Shown here in pieces: positions 47,192 to 58,053 of a stretch of DNA of 64,000 nt (position 1 is the stretch's first letter; each line of letters opens with the position of its first letter). The notes under the pieces were generated by a model, which searched no databases, was not told the origin of the DNA, and worked only from the letters and a program-made list of their open reading frames with translations. Where the stretch lies: assembly GCA_015499995.1 (NCBI GenBank), contig JADNRV010000058.1, forward strand, positions 238,316-302,315, read 5' to 3'. Source of the stretch: Flammula alnicola (lineage: Eukaryota > Basidiomycota > Agaricomycetes > Agaricales > Strophariaceae). Made by a program: the position numbers and the translations under genes.

Positions 47192-48742
47192 TTTTTTTTT
47201 TTTTTTTTTAAATCAACAATTTATATACTGCTGCATGATCGCAGTGCGGTCCCTAACTAATACAAGCGAGTACGCTACAATACCCAAAGCAAAAGAGAGG
47301 AGTTGGTTGCGCAGCAGCCTGAAACCCAAATAACGGACCTCGCAGCCTAGGAAATACAAACGCGCGGTGTTGTTAATGCTACCGAGCGTAAGGTAAATAT
47401 GGATTAAAAGGGTAGACAGGGGGGTCACCCAGATGAAGTCAGAGCTTGCCCGGCTCTCCCCACTTCATTGGCAAACTCGACGTTCTCGTTACACCATGGC
47501 GGGTCCTCCAGAAGATGCGTGCCATAGACTCAGAGAGTCACAAGCGAAGCCATGCAACGAACATGGCTGCGGCCCTCACGGAATTTGTCGCACCAAACTG
47601 GAAACACCTGCGGGCACTAGGTCTTGGGCCAAGGCCCCAACGACACCCAGGATCACCCCCCATCCAGAGTCCCTCATCCGACTCCGGCTGGGGGCTGGTT
47701 GAAAGCAAACGCCGTAACGTTGTCAGTCAAGAATTTCTCAAGACCCCACACTAGGTGCGGGGCCCTGTGAGGTAGCATCGGGAGCTTAGGGCACCCAAAG
47801 AGATGATCGCGTGTCTGAGGATAAACCCCACACGTGCAACTGAGAGCCAACGGGTCGTCGATTTTGAACCGCTTGTAGTACGAGCCGATCGGAGCATGAT
47901 TTGTGATAGCACGGCACATGCGGGCGAACAACTGAGAGTTGCAGCCACCCACTTCAAGCCACGGCCCGCCGCGTATGGGGGTCGGACGGAGAGGATTATC
48001 CTTTAGATCCTCAAGCTCCAAGAAGTTAGAGCCAAGTAAATTGGGAACCTCGTCGACCTCTGTCGACCAGGCGTCCCGCGCTACAGCGTCGGCTCTGTTC
48101 TTGAGCCAAGCGATAGATAAAGGGGTATTCGGTGTAACAGGTACACCCGGAAACCCAAGGACGAGGTCATGAGCCTCTTGATGAATGTCCCACTCCATAT
48201 CGGAGGGAGACTCGGCAAAAACGACTCTCCGGTTTCCACCACCCTGGAACCATCGTTCAAGTGTCTGACACACTATCAGGGATGAGCCCTGATGAGAGTG
48301 CGGGGAAGGATCAACGGACATCCAAGCGGCATGCATTGAATCTGTGAAAATAACTATCCTGGTGACGTCTCCGAACGCTACCATTGCGGAGATGGCCACC
48401 GAGATGGCATTGAGCTCAGCATCAGTGCTAATAGCTCGTCTGGAAGAGTGGCATCTGGCCAAAATCAGTGCACCCTGCTGTTTGATAACAATGCCATTGG
48501 TGGCCTGCCAGGGCCCCGGAGGGACCGAGCCGTCGACACCAGCATATGCGGTTCCTGGCTCATCGTCACACTTTTCGATGAGTTTATCCAGTATGATTTT
48601 CCATGCAGCATCAGGGTCTTCAGCCCTGCTGATACAGGGTTTAGCCATCCATGTAAACCGGCTTGCGTGCCGATCCATTAGACGATATCCAGGCCTGGCG
48701 TCTGGAGCAAAAGGCTCCAGCTCCTCCGGAGCAGCGGGGTGG
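47192..48742 (-). mobile_element. LINE F: 3' fragment with open RNase H
   Basis: Poly(T) 47,192-47,209, 3' UTR, then ORF2 open from about 48,742 to the stop at 47,674: LEPFAPDARPGYRLMDRHAS, TAYAGVDGSVPPGPW, STDAELNAISVAIS, VIFTDSMHAAWMS, ESPSDMEW and CTCGVYPQTRDHLFGC. The RNase H acidic residues are intact. Similarity to other copies stops at about 48,742; the 84 bp beyond, up to E2, are unassigned. Confidence 0.85.
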
Positions 48743-48826
48743 TGTTCTATCCTTTCAGACCCTTTATGGGCTGCTATCCGAGGTGCCCCAATACGGCTTT
48801 GCCCGAGCCTGGCCGACTTACCGACC

Positions 48827-49780
48827 CAATACTTTTCATTCCTCCACTGATTCCTCCCGGAATGACCGGATTCCGGAGGAATGGACCGGAATCCGCAGGA
48901 ATGGACTGGAATCCGCAGGAATGGACTCAATTCCGCAGGAATCCTGACCGGAATCCACAGGAATGACCGAAATTCCGGTTAGGACTTCAACTTGGCGGAC
49001 TTAGACAGAACTCAGAGAAAAATATCACTCAAAGATTTTGCATCTTTCAGGAATTGAACCCAGAGCCCCGGAAGAAATCCAGTAGCTAATATCCCAGACC
49101 ATGTAACCATTAGACCAGAGAACTGTTGCTAACCTACCAAAAACATCGGACTACATACCCTATCTATCTATATATTTGTAGATTGCGTAACCAATTCTGA
49201 GAGATTCAGGGTCAATGGGGTACCATCAGATTCAGAATTTTAAGGAGATTACAAATATGTATATGTCATCTCACTCAGGTAACGGAAATCACCTTATTTG
49301 GTCTGTGTTGGGGACCGTGGGAACTTTTTGCCAAAAAAAGTAACTGTAGAGCATGCTTCCAGAATCACAAATATATCAAAATCATGTGACTAGCTGCTTT
49401 CGTCATCGAGAAAAACACAAAAAACTCGCCCGAAGCCGGCGGTTTTGAAAATTGCACTTGCTAAATATGGAATATCTTGATTAGAAATAGGTCCCACAGT
49501 TTCATTTTGATGTCATTTTATGTAATAGTGTGATATTTTCACATTGTTGCTAAAAATAACCATATTTCCTTTTTTGGAAAAACCGGATTCCGGTGGCCAT
49601 TCCGTTCCGGCCATTCCTGTTGGGTATTCCGGTTGCAGCTTATTCCGGTCTGCATTCCTCCGGAATGAAATTTCGCATTTTGGCTGGCTTCTCAGCCAAA
49701 ATGACCCAAAAATTATTTCTACGGAATGACCGGATTCCGCAGGATTCCGGTAGGAATCAGTGGAGGACAATAAAGACCTC
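48827..49780. mobile_element. Element E2: 954-bp GGAAT-end element
   Basis: TACCGACC flanks it at 48,819-48,826 and 49,781-49,788, an 8-bp target duplication. The left end CAATACTTTTCATTCCTCC and the right end (reverse complement GAGGTCTTTATTGTCCTCC) are related, followed by several GGAATGACCGGATTCC units on each side. The interior has no transposase. Nearly the same element is at 58,054-59,006 in the opposite orientation. Confidence 0.85.
49050..49117 (-). promoter_or_regulatory. tRNA-like pol III A and B boxes within E2
   Basis: On the minus strand TGGTCTAATGG (49,117-49,107) matches the A box and GGTTCAATTCC (49,060-49,050) the B box, at tRNA-like spacing. The acceptor stem does not pair, so this is not a functional tRNA gene. 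Confidence 0.5.
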
Positions 49781-49796
49781 TACCGACCTATAAGGC

Positions 49797-50103
49797 TTTT
49801 TTTTTTTTTTTTTTTTTTTTTAAAATCAAAAATTCCCGAGCTGTAGGGCCCCCCCGAAGGGAAGCCCTACCATCTTGCACCCTTGCGGGGCAGACGCCAG
49901 CTTGCGCTGGTACCCGGAATCAACTTAGACTCAATACCTGGCTAAATCAGCCAGGTGAACCGACAGAGGATTTAGTGCTCTACTCGAGCCGGGTCGCAGG
50001 GGACTGCCCTGGCCCGCTACGGCTCGCGTCTCCCTGGGGAGTTCATATAGAGCCCCGAGTACTCGGTTTTCTGTTGCAGGGCAGCTGGTTCGCTTAAGCC
50101 ACT
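49797..50103 (-). mobile_element. SINE-like retroposon with 12-bp target duplication
   Basis: GACCTATAAGGC occurs at 49,785-49,796 and 50,104-50,115. Between them is a 307-bp sequence that begins (plus strand) with a T run, i.e. a minus-strand retroposon with a poly(A) tail. Its 5' end has TGGCTTAAGCG, similar to an A box. No coding. The 3' end before the tail (GCCCTACAGCTCGGGAATTT) differs from the LINE tails. Confidence 0.65.
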
Positions 50104-50115
50104 GACCTATAAGGC

Positions 50116-50568
50116 CGAGCGACAATCCCAAATGGGCCAGGGTCGATTTTACATCAGCATTCCGCGGAATCGCTTGGACCCTGGACACTCTGCACTGTCG
50201 ACGTAGGCCTACACAGTGCTCATCATGCCCAACCCCTGTGGCGGCCCTTAGGCCATTGCTCACTACAGCGAGGAGACCGTCCCACGGTGCACCTGCTACG
50301 CCCCACAACATGGCGGACGATTTATGCCAGCTCCAAAGTATGCCCCCATGTCGCCCAAAGGTGATCGCAGTGGTCCGCCCAGGCCCTTAGACCACTCGAC
50401 ACCGACAATGCGCCCAACAGCAGATGAATTACATCAGCATTCCACAGAATGGAACCCAGGTCACAAGCTTATGGTACTTGCTATGTGCAGGAATCAAACC
50501 CACAACCTCTTGGATGGTGCACAGCCACTCTTAAAGGCAACGCAGTAACCGCTAAGCCACCATGCCCC
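50116..50568 (-). mobile_element. Second SINE-like element with tRNA-related head
   Basis: At 50,568-50,485 (minus) the sequence GGGGCATGGTGGCTTAGCGG contains an A box (50,559-50,549) and GGTTTGATTCC is a B box (50,500-50,490) within a pairable T-arm. It starts exactly where the recombinase coding sequence stops making sense, so it is inserted there. The rest of the segment to 50,116 is GC-rich without genes and has two copies of ACATCAGCATTCC. The poly(A) end is not clear. Confidence 0.45.
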
Positions 50569-50890
50569 TGGCGCGAGGATAGTTGCGTGCTGTCGGAGGT
50601 ATTTTTTGTATGAATCCCCCGACCAGCAGCTGTGAACCTTAATCATTTCGAAGAAAAGACCTCGAAGGAGATACTCAAGGACACTACCAATACGGAGGCT
50701 ATGTCCCTGGATGTGCGGCAAACCAGCTGCCACCGCGGCGGTGTTAAGGCGTTTGAGAAAGTTCGTCTGCATCAACGGGCAAATCTTTCCATCAGTGTGG
50801 GTATAAGAGAAAAGATGCGCTTCTTGAGGAGGCTTGTTTACATGGAGATGGTTTGCGAATGCAGCGTGGGGGTCGCACACGCCATCCTGG

Positions 50891-50892
<2 letters not shown>
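50569..50892 (-). pseudogene. Tyrosine recombinase (Crypton-like), C-terminal catalytic part
   Basis: Reads QDGVCDPHAAFANHL, FSYTHTDGKICPL, then the HxxR box GHSLRIGSVLEYLLRG and HSCWSGDSYKKYLRQHA with the likely nucleophile Tyr. Tyrosine recombinases cut and rejoin DNA; in fungi they occur in Cryptons. It continues the N-terminal half now at 59.2-59.98 kb. It is cut on one side by LINE D (GCCATCCTGGGG at 50,881-50,892) and on the other by the tRNA-headed SINE after ATILAP. Confidence 0.75.
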
Positions 50893-50926
<34 letters not shown>

Positions 50927-52018
50927 ACAATTTCTATTCCGGAGCACGATCGCAGCCCGGTCCCTGACTAATACAAACAAGTACGCTACAATACCCAAAG
51001 CAAAAGAAAGGAGTTGGTTGCTCGCAGGCGAGACTGCGCAGCAGCCTGAAACCCAAATAGCGGACCTCGCAGCCCAGGAAATACAAACACGTGGCGTTGT
51101 TAACGCTACCGAGCATAAGGTAGATATGGATTAAAAGGGTGGACAGGGGGGTCACCCGGATGAAGTCAAAGCTTGCCTGGCTCTCCCCACTTCGTTGGCA
51201 AACTCGATGTTGTCGTTACACCATGGCGGGTCCTCCAACTGATGCGTGCAATAGATTTAGAGAGTCACAAGCAAAGCCATGCAATGAACACAGCTGCGGC
51301 CCTCGCGGGATTTATCGCACCAGACTGGAAACACCTGCGGGCACTAGGTTTTGGGCCAAGGCCCCAACCGCACCTAGGATTGCCCCCCACCCGGAGTCCC
51401 TCATCTGACTCCAGCCTGGGGCCGATTGAACGCAAACACACTTGGGTTGTCCGACAGCTCAAAAACTTCTCAAGACCCCATACTAGGTACGGGGCCCTGT
51501 GAGGTAGCATCAAGAGCTTGGGGCACTTGAACATATGTGCACAAGTCTGTGGATATTTCCCGCACACGCACCTGAGAGCCAGCGGGTCGTCGTTTTTGAA
51601 CCGCTCATAGTACGAGCTGATCGGGGCATGATTCGTTATTACACGGCACATGCGGGCGAACAACTGAGAGTTGCAGCTGCCCACTTCAAGCCACGGCCCG
51701 CCGCGAACAGGGGTCGGACAGAGAGGATTACCCTTTAGATCCTCTAACTCCAAGAAGTTGGAGCCAAGCAAATTGGGAACCTCATCGACCTCTGTCGACC
51801 AGGCATCCCGCGCTACAGTGTCAGCTCTATTCTTGAGCCATGCGATAGATAGAGGGGTATTCGGAGTGACAGGCACACCGGGAAACCCCAGCACGAGGTC
51901 ATGAGCCTCTTGATGAACGTCCCACTCCATATCGGAGGGGGACTCGGCAAAAACGACTTTACGGTTTCCACCACCCTGGAACCATCGTTCAAGTGTCCGA
52001 CACACTACCAGAGAGGAG
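50893..52018 (-). mobile_element. LINE D, 3' part (inserted in the recombinase gene)
   Basis: Poly(T) 50,893-50,920. ORF2 from CRTLERWFQGGGNRKVVF through FAESPSDMEWDVHQ, LLGSNFLELEDLKGNPLC and CVCGKYPQTCAHMFKC, with a frame change near 51,460. The target duplication GCCATCCTGGGG is at 50,881-50,892; the matching copy is at 59,972-59,983 on the other strand. Interrupted by LINE E at 52,018; the missing 5' part is at 59,984-60,163. Confidence 0.85.
52005..52018 (+). repeat. Target duplication of LINE E, left copy
   Basis: CTACCAGAGAGGAG. The second copy is inverted at 60,150-60,163. Confidence 0.85.
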
Positions 52019-52813
52019 GCACGCGCAGATTGGAAACAAAGAGTTTCCGATCAGCCATTTCTGCTTGGCTCCAACTTTATGGAGCTGCAAGGGTTGAACG
52101 GGGACCCTGTCCAGCCTAGTCCCACTCGCGGGGGACCTTGGCTTGAAGCCGGCAGTCAGAGTGTTTCGCTCTTTGCCCGCATGTGCCATTTAATTACGAA
52201 TCATGCGCTGATCGGCTCGTACTACGAGCGGTTCAAAATCGATGACCCTAGGGCCCTCGGTTGTGAGTGTGGGGTTTATCCTCAGACTCGCGATCATATC
52301 TTCAAGTGCAAAAAACAGCCTTGGACTCGCCGGAAGCCGAAACTTGTTTCGGAGCTGGCGACGTATCTGTTGGAGCACCCTACGGCGTTCTCCTTCTTCC
52401 GGCACCCCGCTGGAGTCGGATGAGGGACTTTGGGCAGGGGGCAATTCTGGGTGTGAGTGGCGCCGCGGTCAAAGCAGCCTGTTGCCCACAGGTGTTTCTG
52501 CATTGAGTCACAGTGATGGCGGACTTCGCGAGAGGCGAGAGGGCTGGTCATTCCAGTCCTGGCGGGGTCGACTCCCTGAGTTGGCTTCGTGCATCACTTG
52601 CAGAGGACCCGACCTGGTTGACGGCGGTGGGGGCTTCGGCCCCTGCTTAGCTATGACCACGTTGATTTTACCGGTGAATCGGGGAGGGCCTGGCAGGCTC
52701 TTCTCACATCTGGGTGACCCCCCTGTCCATCCCAATATTCCAATCTGCCATTCGTGCAGTAGCGTTAACAACACTGCAACGTCGGACAATCTGTAGTTGC
52801 GAGACTACCTATC
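52019..52813 (+). mobile_element. LINE E: 3' fragment, split by copia
   Basis: 5'-truncated at GCACGCGCAGATTGG. It codes for the ORF2 end (FLLGSNFMELQGLNGDPVQ, CECGVYPQTRDHIFKC, stop 52,421-52,423) in an open frame, then the 3' UTR to CTATC (52,809-52,813), where the copia element starts. The remainder of its tail is at 60,164-60,368, inverted. Confidence 0.85.
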
Positions 52814-53192
52814 TGTTAAAGGTGGCAAGCACGGGAACATGTGATGCAGCTGTGCGCCTAATATGAGCAACTCGAAGCGAGGGACACAGGAGCTATAGTA
52901 AGCTGAAGTCCAGAGTGAGTAACTGATTGTATTGAGCAAAATACTAACTACTTGCCTGAAGTCCAGAGTGAGTAACTAAGGACTTCTGGCAAATGTCAAA
53001 AGACTTTATATACTAAATAGAAAGGATCTAGAAAGCATCTGGAGATGATCTGGAGATGATCTAGAACTTGATAACAATCTAATTTACAAATGCACAACAA
53101 GTGAAAAGGAGGAAGTGCAGATAAGAGATAAGATAAGAGATAAGATAAGATAAGATAAGATAACTTGGAGACATGTGCAGGCAGTTTTAACA
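52814..53192 (-). repeat. Copia 3' LTR (379 bp)
   Basis: TGTTAAAGG to TTTTAACA on the plus strand, the reverse orientation of the solo LTR at 9,306. It lies downstream of pol on the minus strand. The flank CTATC is the 5-bp target duplication. CCCCCCGT after it would be the PPT on the minus strand. Confidence 0.9.
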
Positions 53193-53255
53193 TCCCCCCG
53201 TGATCTCACAAGTCTCCAAAGTAGAGTCCATAGATAAAAGTAAAGTAGAAAGAGA

Positions 53256-54869
53256 CTAAGGCCTAATGCCCATTTGGTCTCTACAAAATTGAACCTTGGG
53301 AGCAGGGAGTGGTTTGGTAAGAATATCTGCAATTTGTTCTGCAGTAGGAATATAAGAAGGGGCAATGCGTTTGTCATTAACAGCATCCCTAAGCCAGTAA
53401 AAGCGCAGATCCAAGTGTTTCATGCGCCCATGATGCTCAGGATTCTTGGACACACTGATAGCAGACTGATTGTCCATGTGTAAAGTAGATGGCTGGTCAA
53501 CAATATAGCCAAATTCACCAAGGATATTGTGCATCCAGGCAATCTCCTTGCCAGCCTCAACTGCAGCCACATACTCAGATTCAGTAGTGGACAAAGTAAC
53601 TAGACTTTGCAGTTTACTGCCCCAGCCAATAGCACCACCAGCCATCATGGTCACATAACCACCAGTAGAGCGGCCAGTGTCAATGCAATCACCATGAGCA
53701 GCATCAGAGTAAGTGGTGAATAGCTCAGAGCCAATTTCACCAGAATACTGCAACTTGTATTCTAAGGTGCCCTTGAGATAGCGGAACAGATGCTTGACAG
53801 CAGCCCAATGCCTGGGACCAGGATTGCAGTTAAAGCGTGCCAAATAGGACACAGCATGCGCAATATCAGGGCGAGTCATAGTAGCCAAATACTGCAAAGA
53901 CCCAATAGCACTGAGGTAAGGAGTATTGCGCATAGCTTCCACTTCTGCGGCATTCTGAGGACCCATCTCTTTGGACAAGACAGTGCCAGGTGCAATGGGA
54001 GTGAGGACAGGGTGCGAATCAGTCATACTGTAGCGCTCAAGCATGTCCAGAATGAATTGGCGCTGATGGAGTGACACAAGATGCTTCTGGCGATCTCTAG
54101 TGACTGCAACACCAAGTAGAAACTCAGTGGGTCCGAGATCGCGACATTTGAAGTGCTGAGCAAGTTGCTTGACCGCATTGTCAACAGCTGCAGTGGACTT
54201 GGATGCAAAGGTAATGTCATCAATGTAAATGGGCACAAAGATCTTGACCTGTCCATTAGAGTAGATATAGACAGAGCGGTCAGATTCAATGCGTTTGAAG
54301 CCCATCTCAGTGAGAGCAGCATGCAACTTGATATTCCATTGACGCGCAGACTGCTTGAGACCATAGAGGGATTTTCGGACTCTGCAAACCATATTAGGTC
54401 CACCTTGGTGAAAACCTTCAGGTTGCATCATGTATATCCACTCATCTAGGTCACCATTGGTAAAAGCAGCTGAAATGTCTACAGAGCGCAGTTCAAGGTT
54501 CTCAAGTGCAGCCAATGCAAAGATCATGCGCAGAGTTGCAGGACGGAATGTGGGAGCAAAGACCTCATGATAATCGACTCCAGGGCGTTGACTATAGCCC
54601 TTGGCGACCAAGCGAGCCTTGTAGCGCTCAATAGAACCGTCCGCATTGCGTTTGACTGTAAACACCCAACCAGAGCCAATGGCCTTTTCTCCAGGTGGGA
54701 GATCAACTAACTCCCAAGTGCCATTCTGGAGCAAAGTATTGTACTCTGCATTTGCAGCATCACGCCACTTGTCCGCATCATCGCCCTTCATTGCCTGCCT
54801 GTAGTTGCGAGGATCTGAAGTCGATGCAGCACCAGCAAATTGCACATACTCAAGACCTTCATCATCAGC
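53256..54869 (-). CDS. Ty1/copia reverse transcriptase and RNase H (C-terminal part of Pol)
   Basis: 529 codons open from 54,845 to the stop at 53,256, and the frame is also open up to the LINE C junction. RT: WRDAANAEYNTLLQNGTWEL, GSGWVFTVKRNADGS, YKARLVAKGYSQRPGVDY, LRSVDISAAFTNGDL, GLKQSARQW and the copia-type catalytic box YIDDI. RNase H: YSDAAHGDCIDTGRSTGGYV, STTESEYVA, DNQSAISVSKNPEHHGRMKH, then the closing ADILTKPLP. No stops. Gag, protease and integrase are missing; the gene is cut by LINE C's poly(T) at 54,870. Confidence 0.92.
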   Translation of the reverse strand, partial: ADDEGLEYVQFAGAASTSDPRNYRQAMKGDDADKWRDAANAEYNTLLQNGTWELVDLPPGEKAIGSGWVFTVKRNADGSIERYKARLVAKGYSQRPGVDYHEVFAPTFRPATLRMIFALAALENLELRSVDISAAFTNGDLDEWIYMMQPEGFHQGGPNMVCRVRKSLYGLKQSARQWNIKLHAALTEMGFKRIESDRSVYIYSNGQVKIFVPIYIDDITFASKSTAAVDNAVKQLAQHFKCRDLGPTEFLLGVAVTRDRQKHLVSLHQRQFILDMLERYSMTDSHPVLTPIAPGTVLSKEMGPQNAAEVEAMRNTPYLSAIGSLQYLATMTRPDIAHAVSYLARFNCNPGPRHWAAVKHLFRYLKGTLEYKLQYSGEIGSELFTTYSDAAHGDCIDTGRSTGGYVTMMAGGAIGWGSKLQSLVTLSTTESEYVAAVEAGKEIAWMHNILGEFGYIVDQPSTLHMDNQSAISVSKNPEHHGRMKHLDLRFYWLRDAVNDKRIAPSYIPTAEQIADILTKPLPAPKVQFCRDQMGIRP

Positions 54870-57800
54870 TTTTTTTTTTTTTTTTTTTTTTTAAGTCATC
54901 AATTTTATACCGGTGCACGAAAGCAGTCCAGTCTCTAACTAATACAAACGGAGGCGGTAAACTACGCGTGCAAAAGAAAGAAGTTGGCTCGACGGCGAGC
55001 ATGCGATGCGCGGGCAAGACGGTGCAGCCGCCCTGAAACCCAGATAGGTAGTCTCGCAACTACAGATTGTCCGACGTTGCGGCGTTGTTAACGCTACCGC
55101 ACGAACGGCAGATAGGAATATTGGGATGGACAGGGGGGTCATCCAGATGTGAGAAGAGCCTGCCAGGCCCTCCCCGATTCACCGGTAAAATCAACGTGGT
55201 CATAGCTAAGCGGGGGCCGGAGCCCCCACCGCCGTCAACCAGGTCGGGTCCTCTGCAAGTGATGCACAAAGCCAACTCAGGGAGTCGACCCCGCCAGGAC
55301 TGGAATGACCAGCCCTCTCGCCTCTCGCGAAGTCCGCCATCACTGTGACTCAATGCAGAAACACCTGTGGGCAACAGGCTGCTTTGACCGCGGCGCCGCT
55401 CGCACCCAGAATTGCCCCCCACCCAAAGTCCCTCATCCGACTCCAGCGGGGTGCCGGGAGAAGGAGAACACTGTAGGGTGCTCCAACAGATAAGTCGCCA
55501 GCTCCGAAACGAGTTTCGGCTTCCGGCGAGTCCAAGGCTGTTTCTTGCACTTGAAAATATGATCACGAGTCTGAGGATAAACCCCACACTCACAACCGAG
55601 GGCCCTAGGGTCATCGATTTTGAACTGCTCGTAGTACGAGCCGATCAGCGCATGATTCGTAATTAAATGGCACATGCGGGCAAAGAGCGAAACACTCTGA
55701 CTGCCGGCTTCAAGCCAAGGTCCCCCGCGAGTGGGACTAGGCTGGACAGGGTCCCCGTTCAACCCTTGCAGCTCCATAAAGTTGGAGCCAAGCAGGAATG
55801 GCTGATCGGAAACTCTTTGTTTCCAATCTGCGCGTGCCGATTTGTCCACAAAATCGCGGACGTACTGGAGAGAGAGTTTGGTGGTAGGAACGACGGCAAC
55901 GCCGCGCATACCAGCAATGAGATCGTGTGCTTCATTTTGAATATCCCACTCCATATCGGAGGGAGATTCGATAAAAGTAACCTTGTGGTCAGGCGAACGC
56001 CTGAACCACGGCTCAAGTATATGGCACACCATCAGTGACTGAGACTGAAAGGAGTGCGGAGAGGGATCCACTGAGAGGCGCGTGGCATGCATCGCATCAG
56101 TGAAAATAGTAACGCGTTTGACATCCCCAAAGCCCACGGCATTGGAGATGGCAACGCGAATAGCAAAGAGCTCTGCGTCCGTAGACGAGGCCCTCCCGGC
56201 AGCATGACACCCAGAATAAACCTGTGCGCTCTGCCGTTTGATAACAACACCAGTGGCGGCTTGCCACCCCGGAGGGCAGGAGCCGTCAACGCCAGCGTAT
56301 GCAGCATCTGGATCGTCCTCGAGAGACTCGAGAGATGCATCCAGGATTAGCTTCCAAGCCGCTTCAGGATCTTCGGACCTGCTAAAGCGAGGCTTGGAAA
56401 GCCACTTGAACCGATCGGCATACCGATCGAGGATTCGATAACCCGGACGAGCCTCCAGAGCAAAAGGCTCCGTAGACTCAACCGGGACACTGGAATAATT
56501 TACATTATCCATAAGAGCACCCGTCACCTTGCGGCGATGGGCGGCAGGCATGCGTTCAACCGACATAGGATGGGGGGTCGCGCGCTTAAGTGATGATCCG
56601 GCCATGAATGACCGGATCGGATGAGTGTCCAAAAGAGTGGCGACCCGCACAGTAGAGCGGTCACGCAATCTTTCGAGAAGTATAGGGATGGGTAGGAGGC
56701 CCGCAAGGGCCTCCACCCCTCCTGAAGGCAAAGTACGGAATGCACCTGTAATCCAGAGAGCAGCCTTACGCTGAACTTGCGTAAGCTGTTTAATGAGGCT
56801 CTTGTTGCGGGCACCCTTGAAAAACCACATGCGATACCCATAAGTGAATATGGGGACCACACAGGTGCGGTACAGGAGACGCTTCTGCATAGGCAGTAGC
56901 CCCCGAGTAGAGGAACCAAGCATCTTCATCGAGACAACCGATGTAAAACCCTTGGTGGAGTAATAGCGCACATGCTCATTAAAGGTGAGCTTGCGATCGA
57001 AGTAAAAGCCCAGGTACTGCCAAAACGGCTTGGGCTTGAGGTAGTTAGCACGACCTCCGGTGTAAGGTGCATACCCGAGATCGATACTAGGATTATAATA
57101 AGCATGAGACTGATCAAAATGATAGATCTCAGACTTGTCGTGTTCGAGCGCCAAAGCGAACACCTTGAACAGCTCGAAGATAACAGCGTATGCCTTCTTG
57201 AGCATCGCAATATTATGATCCAGCCACTCATCTTGCACGATGAGTGTGCCGTCATCAACATACGAGAGGAGGTCAACCCTCAACCCAAGGTCGAGGCACC
57301 GCTTCTCGAATAGGCACATAATAGGCGCCAGGTAAATAGCCGACAAGACAGGGGACAAGGCCGATCCCTGGCCCACCCCCACGTCTGCCTGTAGCGGGTC
57401 TGATAAAAAGGAGTTCCACGCATACCGTGTCTTCCTCTCTACCAGATAAGATGCGAAAAACTTGACCACCAGTGGAGGGAAGCCAAGTTTCCGAAGAATA
57501 ATCACAAGCGCGTCGTGATTAAGTGAAGGGAAAAACTGAGCGAGGTCGAAGGTGACCACGCTAGTCTTTAAACCCTTAGCCCAGCCTGCGCGCACAATGT
57601 GTGTCAGGAAGAGCCCAGCATCCTCAGTGGAGCGCTGACGCACTCCACCCACCTGGTTAGGATGGAAGATATCCAGCCCGACAGCGTTGAACTGAATGCG
57701 GTTTGAGATTATTTTCTCAATTAATTTACCAATGGTATTCAGGAGGACAATAGGCCTGAATGCCTTAGGTGCAGAGTAGGACGGCTTATTTGGCTTGGGT

Positions 57801-58053
57801 ATAATTACCGAAAGCTAATCCTTAAATACAGATGGCTAATAGCCCACACGCATGCAGGCATTGGCAATCGAGAGTAGGACCTCAATGGAATGAGGGTCGC
57901 GACGTACTATCCCCTTCAGGTGGGACCAATTGACATGATCTGGACCCGGAGCGGATAGACCAGAACACGCAGAGAGAGCCTCCGTGAGTTCCAGCGCAGA
58001 AAAGCGAACCCACTCCCTAACAGGAAGCGTAGGGAGAGAGTTCAACAAGTTGG
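54870..58053 (-). mobile_element. LINE C: longest LINE copy, inserted in copia pol
   Basis: Poly(T) 54,870-54,892, 3' UTR 54,893-55,432, ORF2 from 58,053 to 55,433. The piece 57,653-58,053 is coding (SVIIPKPNKPSY, GPDHVNWSHLKG) but holds two in-frame stops (near 57,840 and 57,817). The 5' side ends at element E3. The 3' tail (TATACCGGTGCACGAAAGC on the plus strand) is the same type as that of LINE E. Confidence 0.88.
55433..57652 (-). CDS. LINE C ORF2: reverse transcriptase, RNase H and C-terminal zinc segment
   Basis: 739 codons without a stop, the best-preserved LINE polymerase here. RT palm: FDLAQFFPSLNHDAL, GVGQGSALSPVLS, catalytic YVDDG at about residues 131-135. RNase H at about 450-575: YAGVDGS (Asp), STDAELFAI (Glu), IFTDAMHA (Asp), ESPSDMEWD. 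C-terminal CECGVYPQTRDHIFKC. It would copy element RNA at the nick and remove RNA from the hybrid. The real ORF2 starts much further upstream with the endonuclease, missing here. Confidence 0.9.
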   Translation of the reverse strand: MGGVRQRSTEDAGLFLTHIVRAGWAKGLKTSVVTFDLAQFFPSLNHDALVIILRKLGFPPLVVKFFASYLVERKTRYAWNSFLSDPLQADVGVGQGSALSPVLSAIYLAPIMCLFEKRCLDLGLRVDLLSYVDDGTLIVQDEWLDHNIAMLKKAYAVIFELFKVFALALEHDKSEIYHFDQSHAYYNPSIDLGYAPYTGGRANYLKPKPFWQYLGFYFDRKLTFNEHVRYYSTKGFTSVVSMKMLGSSTRGLLPMQKRLLYRTCVVPIFTYGYRMWFFKGARNKSLIKQLTQVQRKAALWITGAFRTLPSGGVEALAGLLPIPILLERLRDRSTVRVATLLDTHPIRSFMAGSSLKRATPHPMSVERMPAAHRRKVTGALMDNVNYSSVPVESTEPFALEARPGYRILDRYADRFKWLSKPRFSRSEDPEAAWKLILDASLESLEDDPDAAYAGVDGSCPPGWQAATGVVIKRQSAQVYSGCHAAGRASSTDAELFAIRVAISNAVGFGDVKRVTIFTDAMHATRLSVDPSPHSFQSQSLMVCHILEPWFRRSPDHKVTFIESPSDMEWDIQNEAHDLIAGMRGVAVVPTTKLSLQYVRDFVDKSARADWKQRVSDQPFLLGSNFMELQGLNGDPVQPSPTRGGPWLEAGSQSVSLFARMCHLITNHALIGSYYEQFKIDDPRALGCECGVYPQTRDHIFKCKKQPWTRRKPKLVSELATYLLEHPTVFSFSRHPAGVG

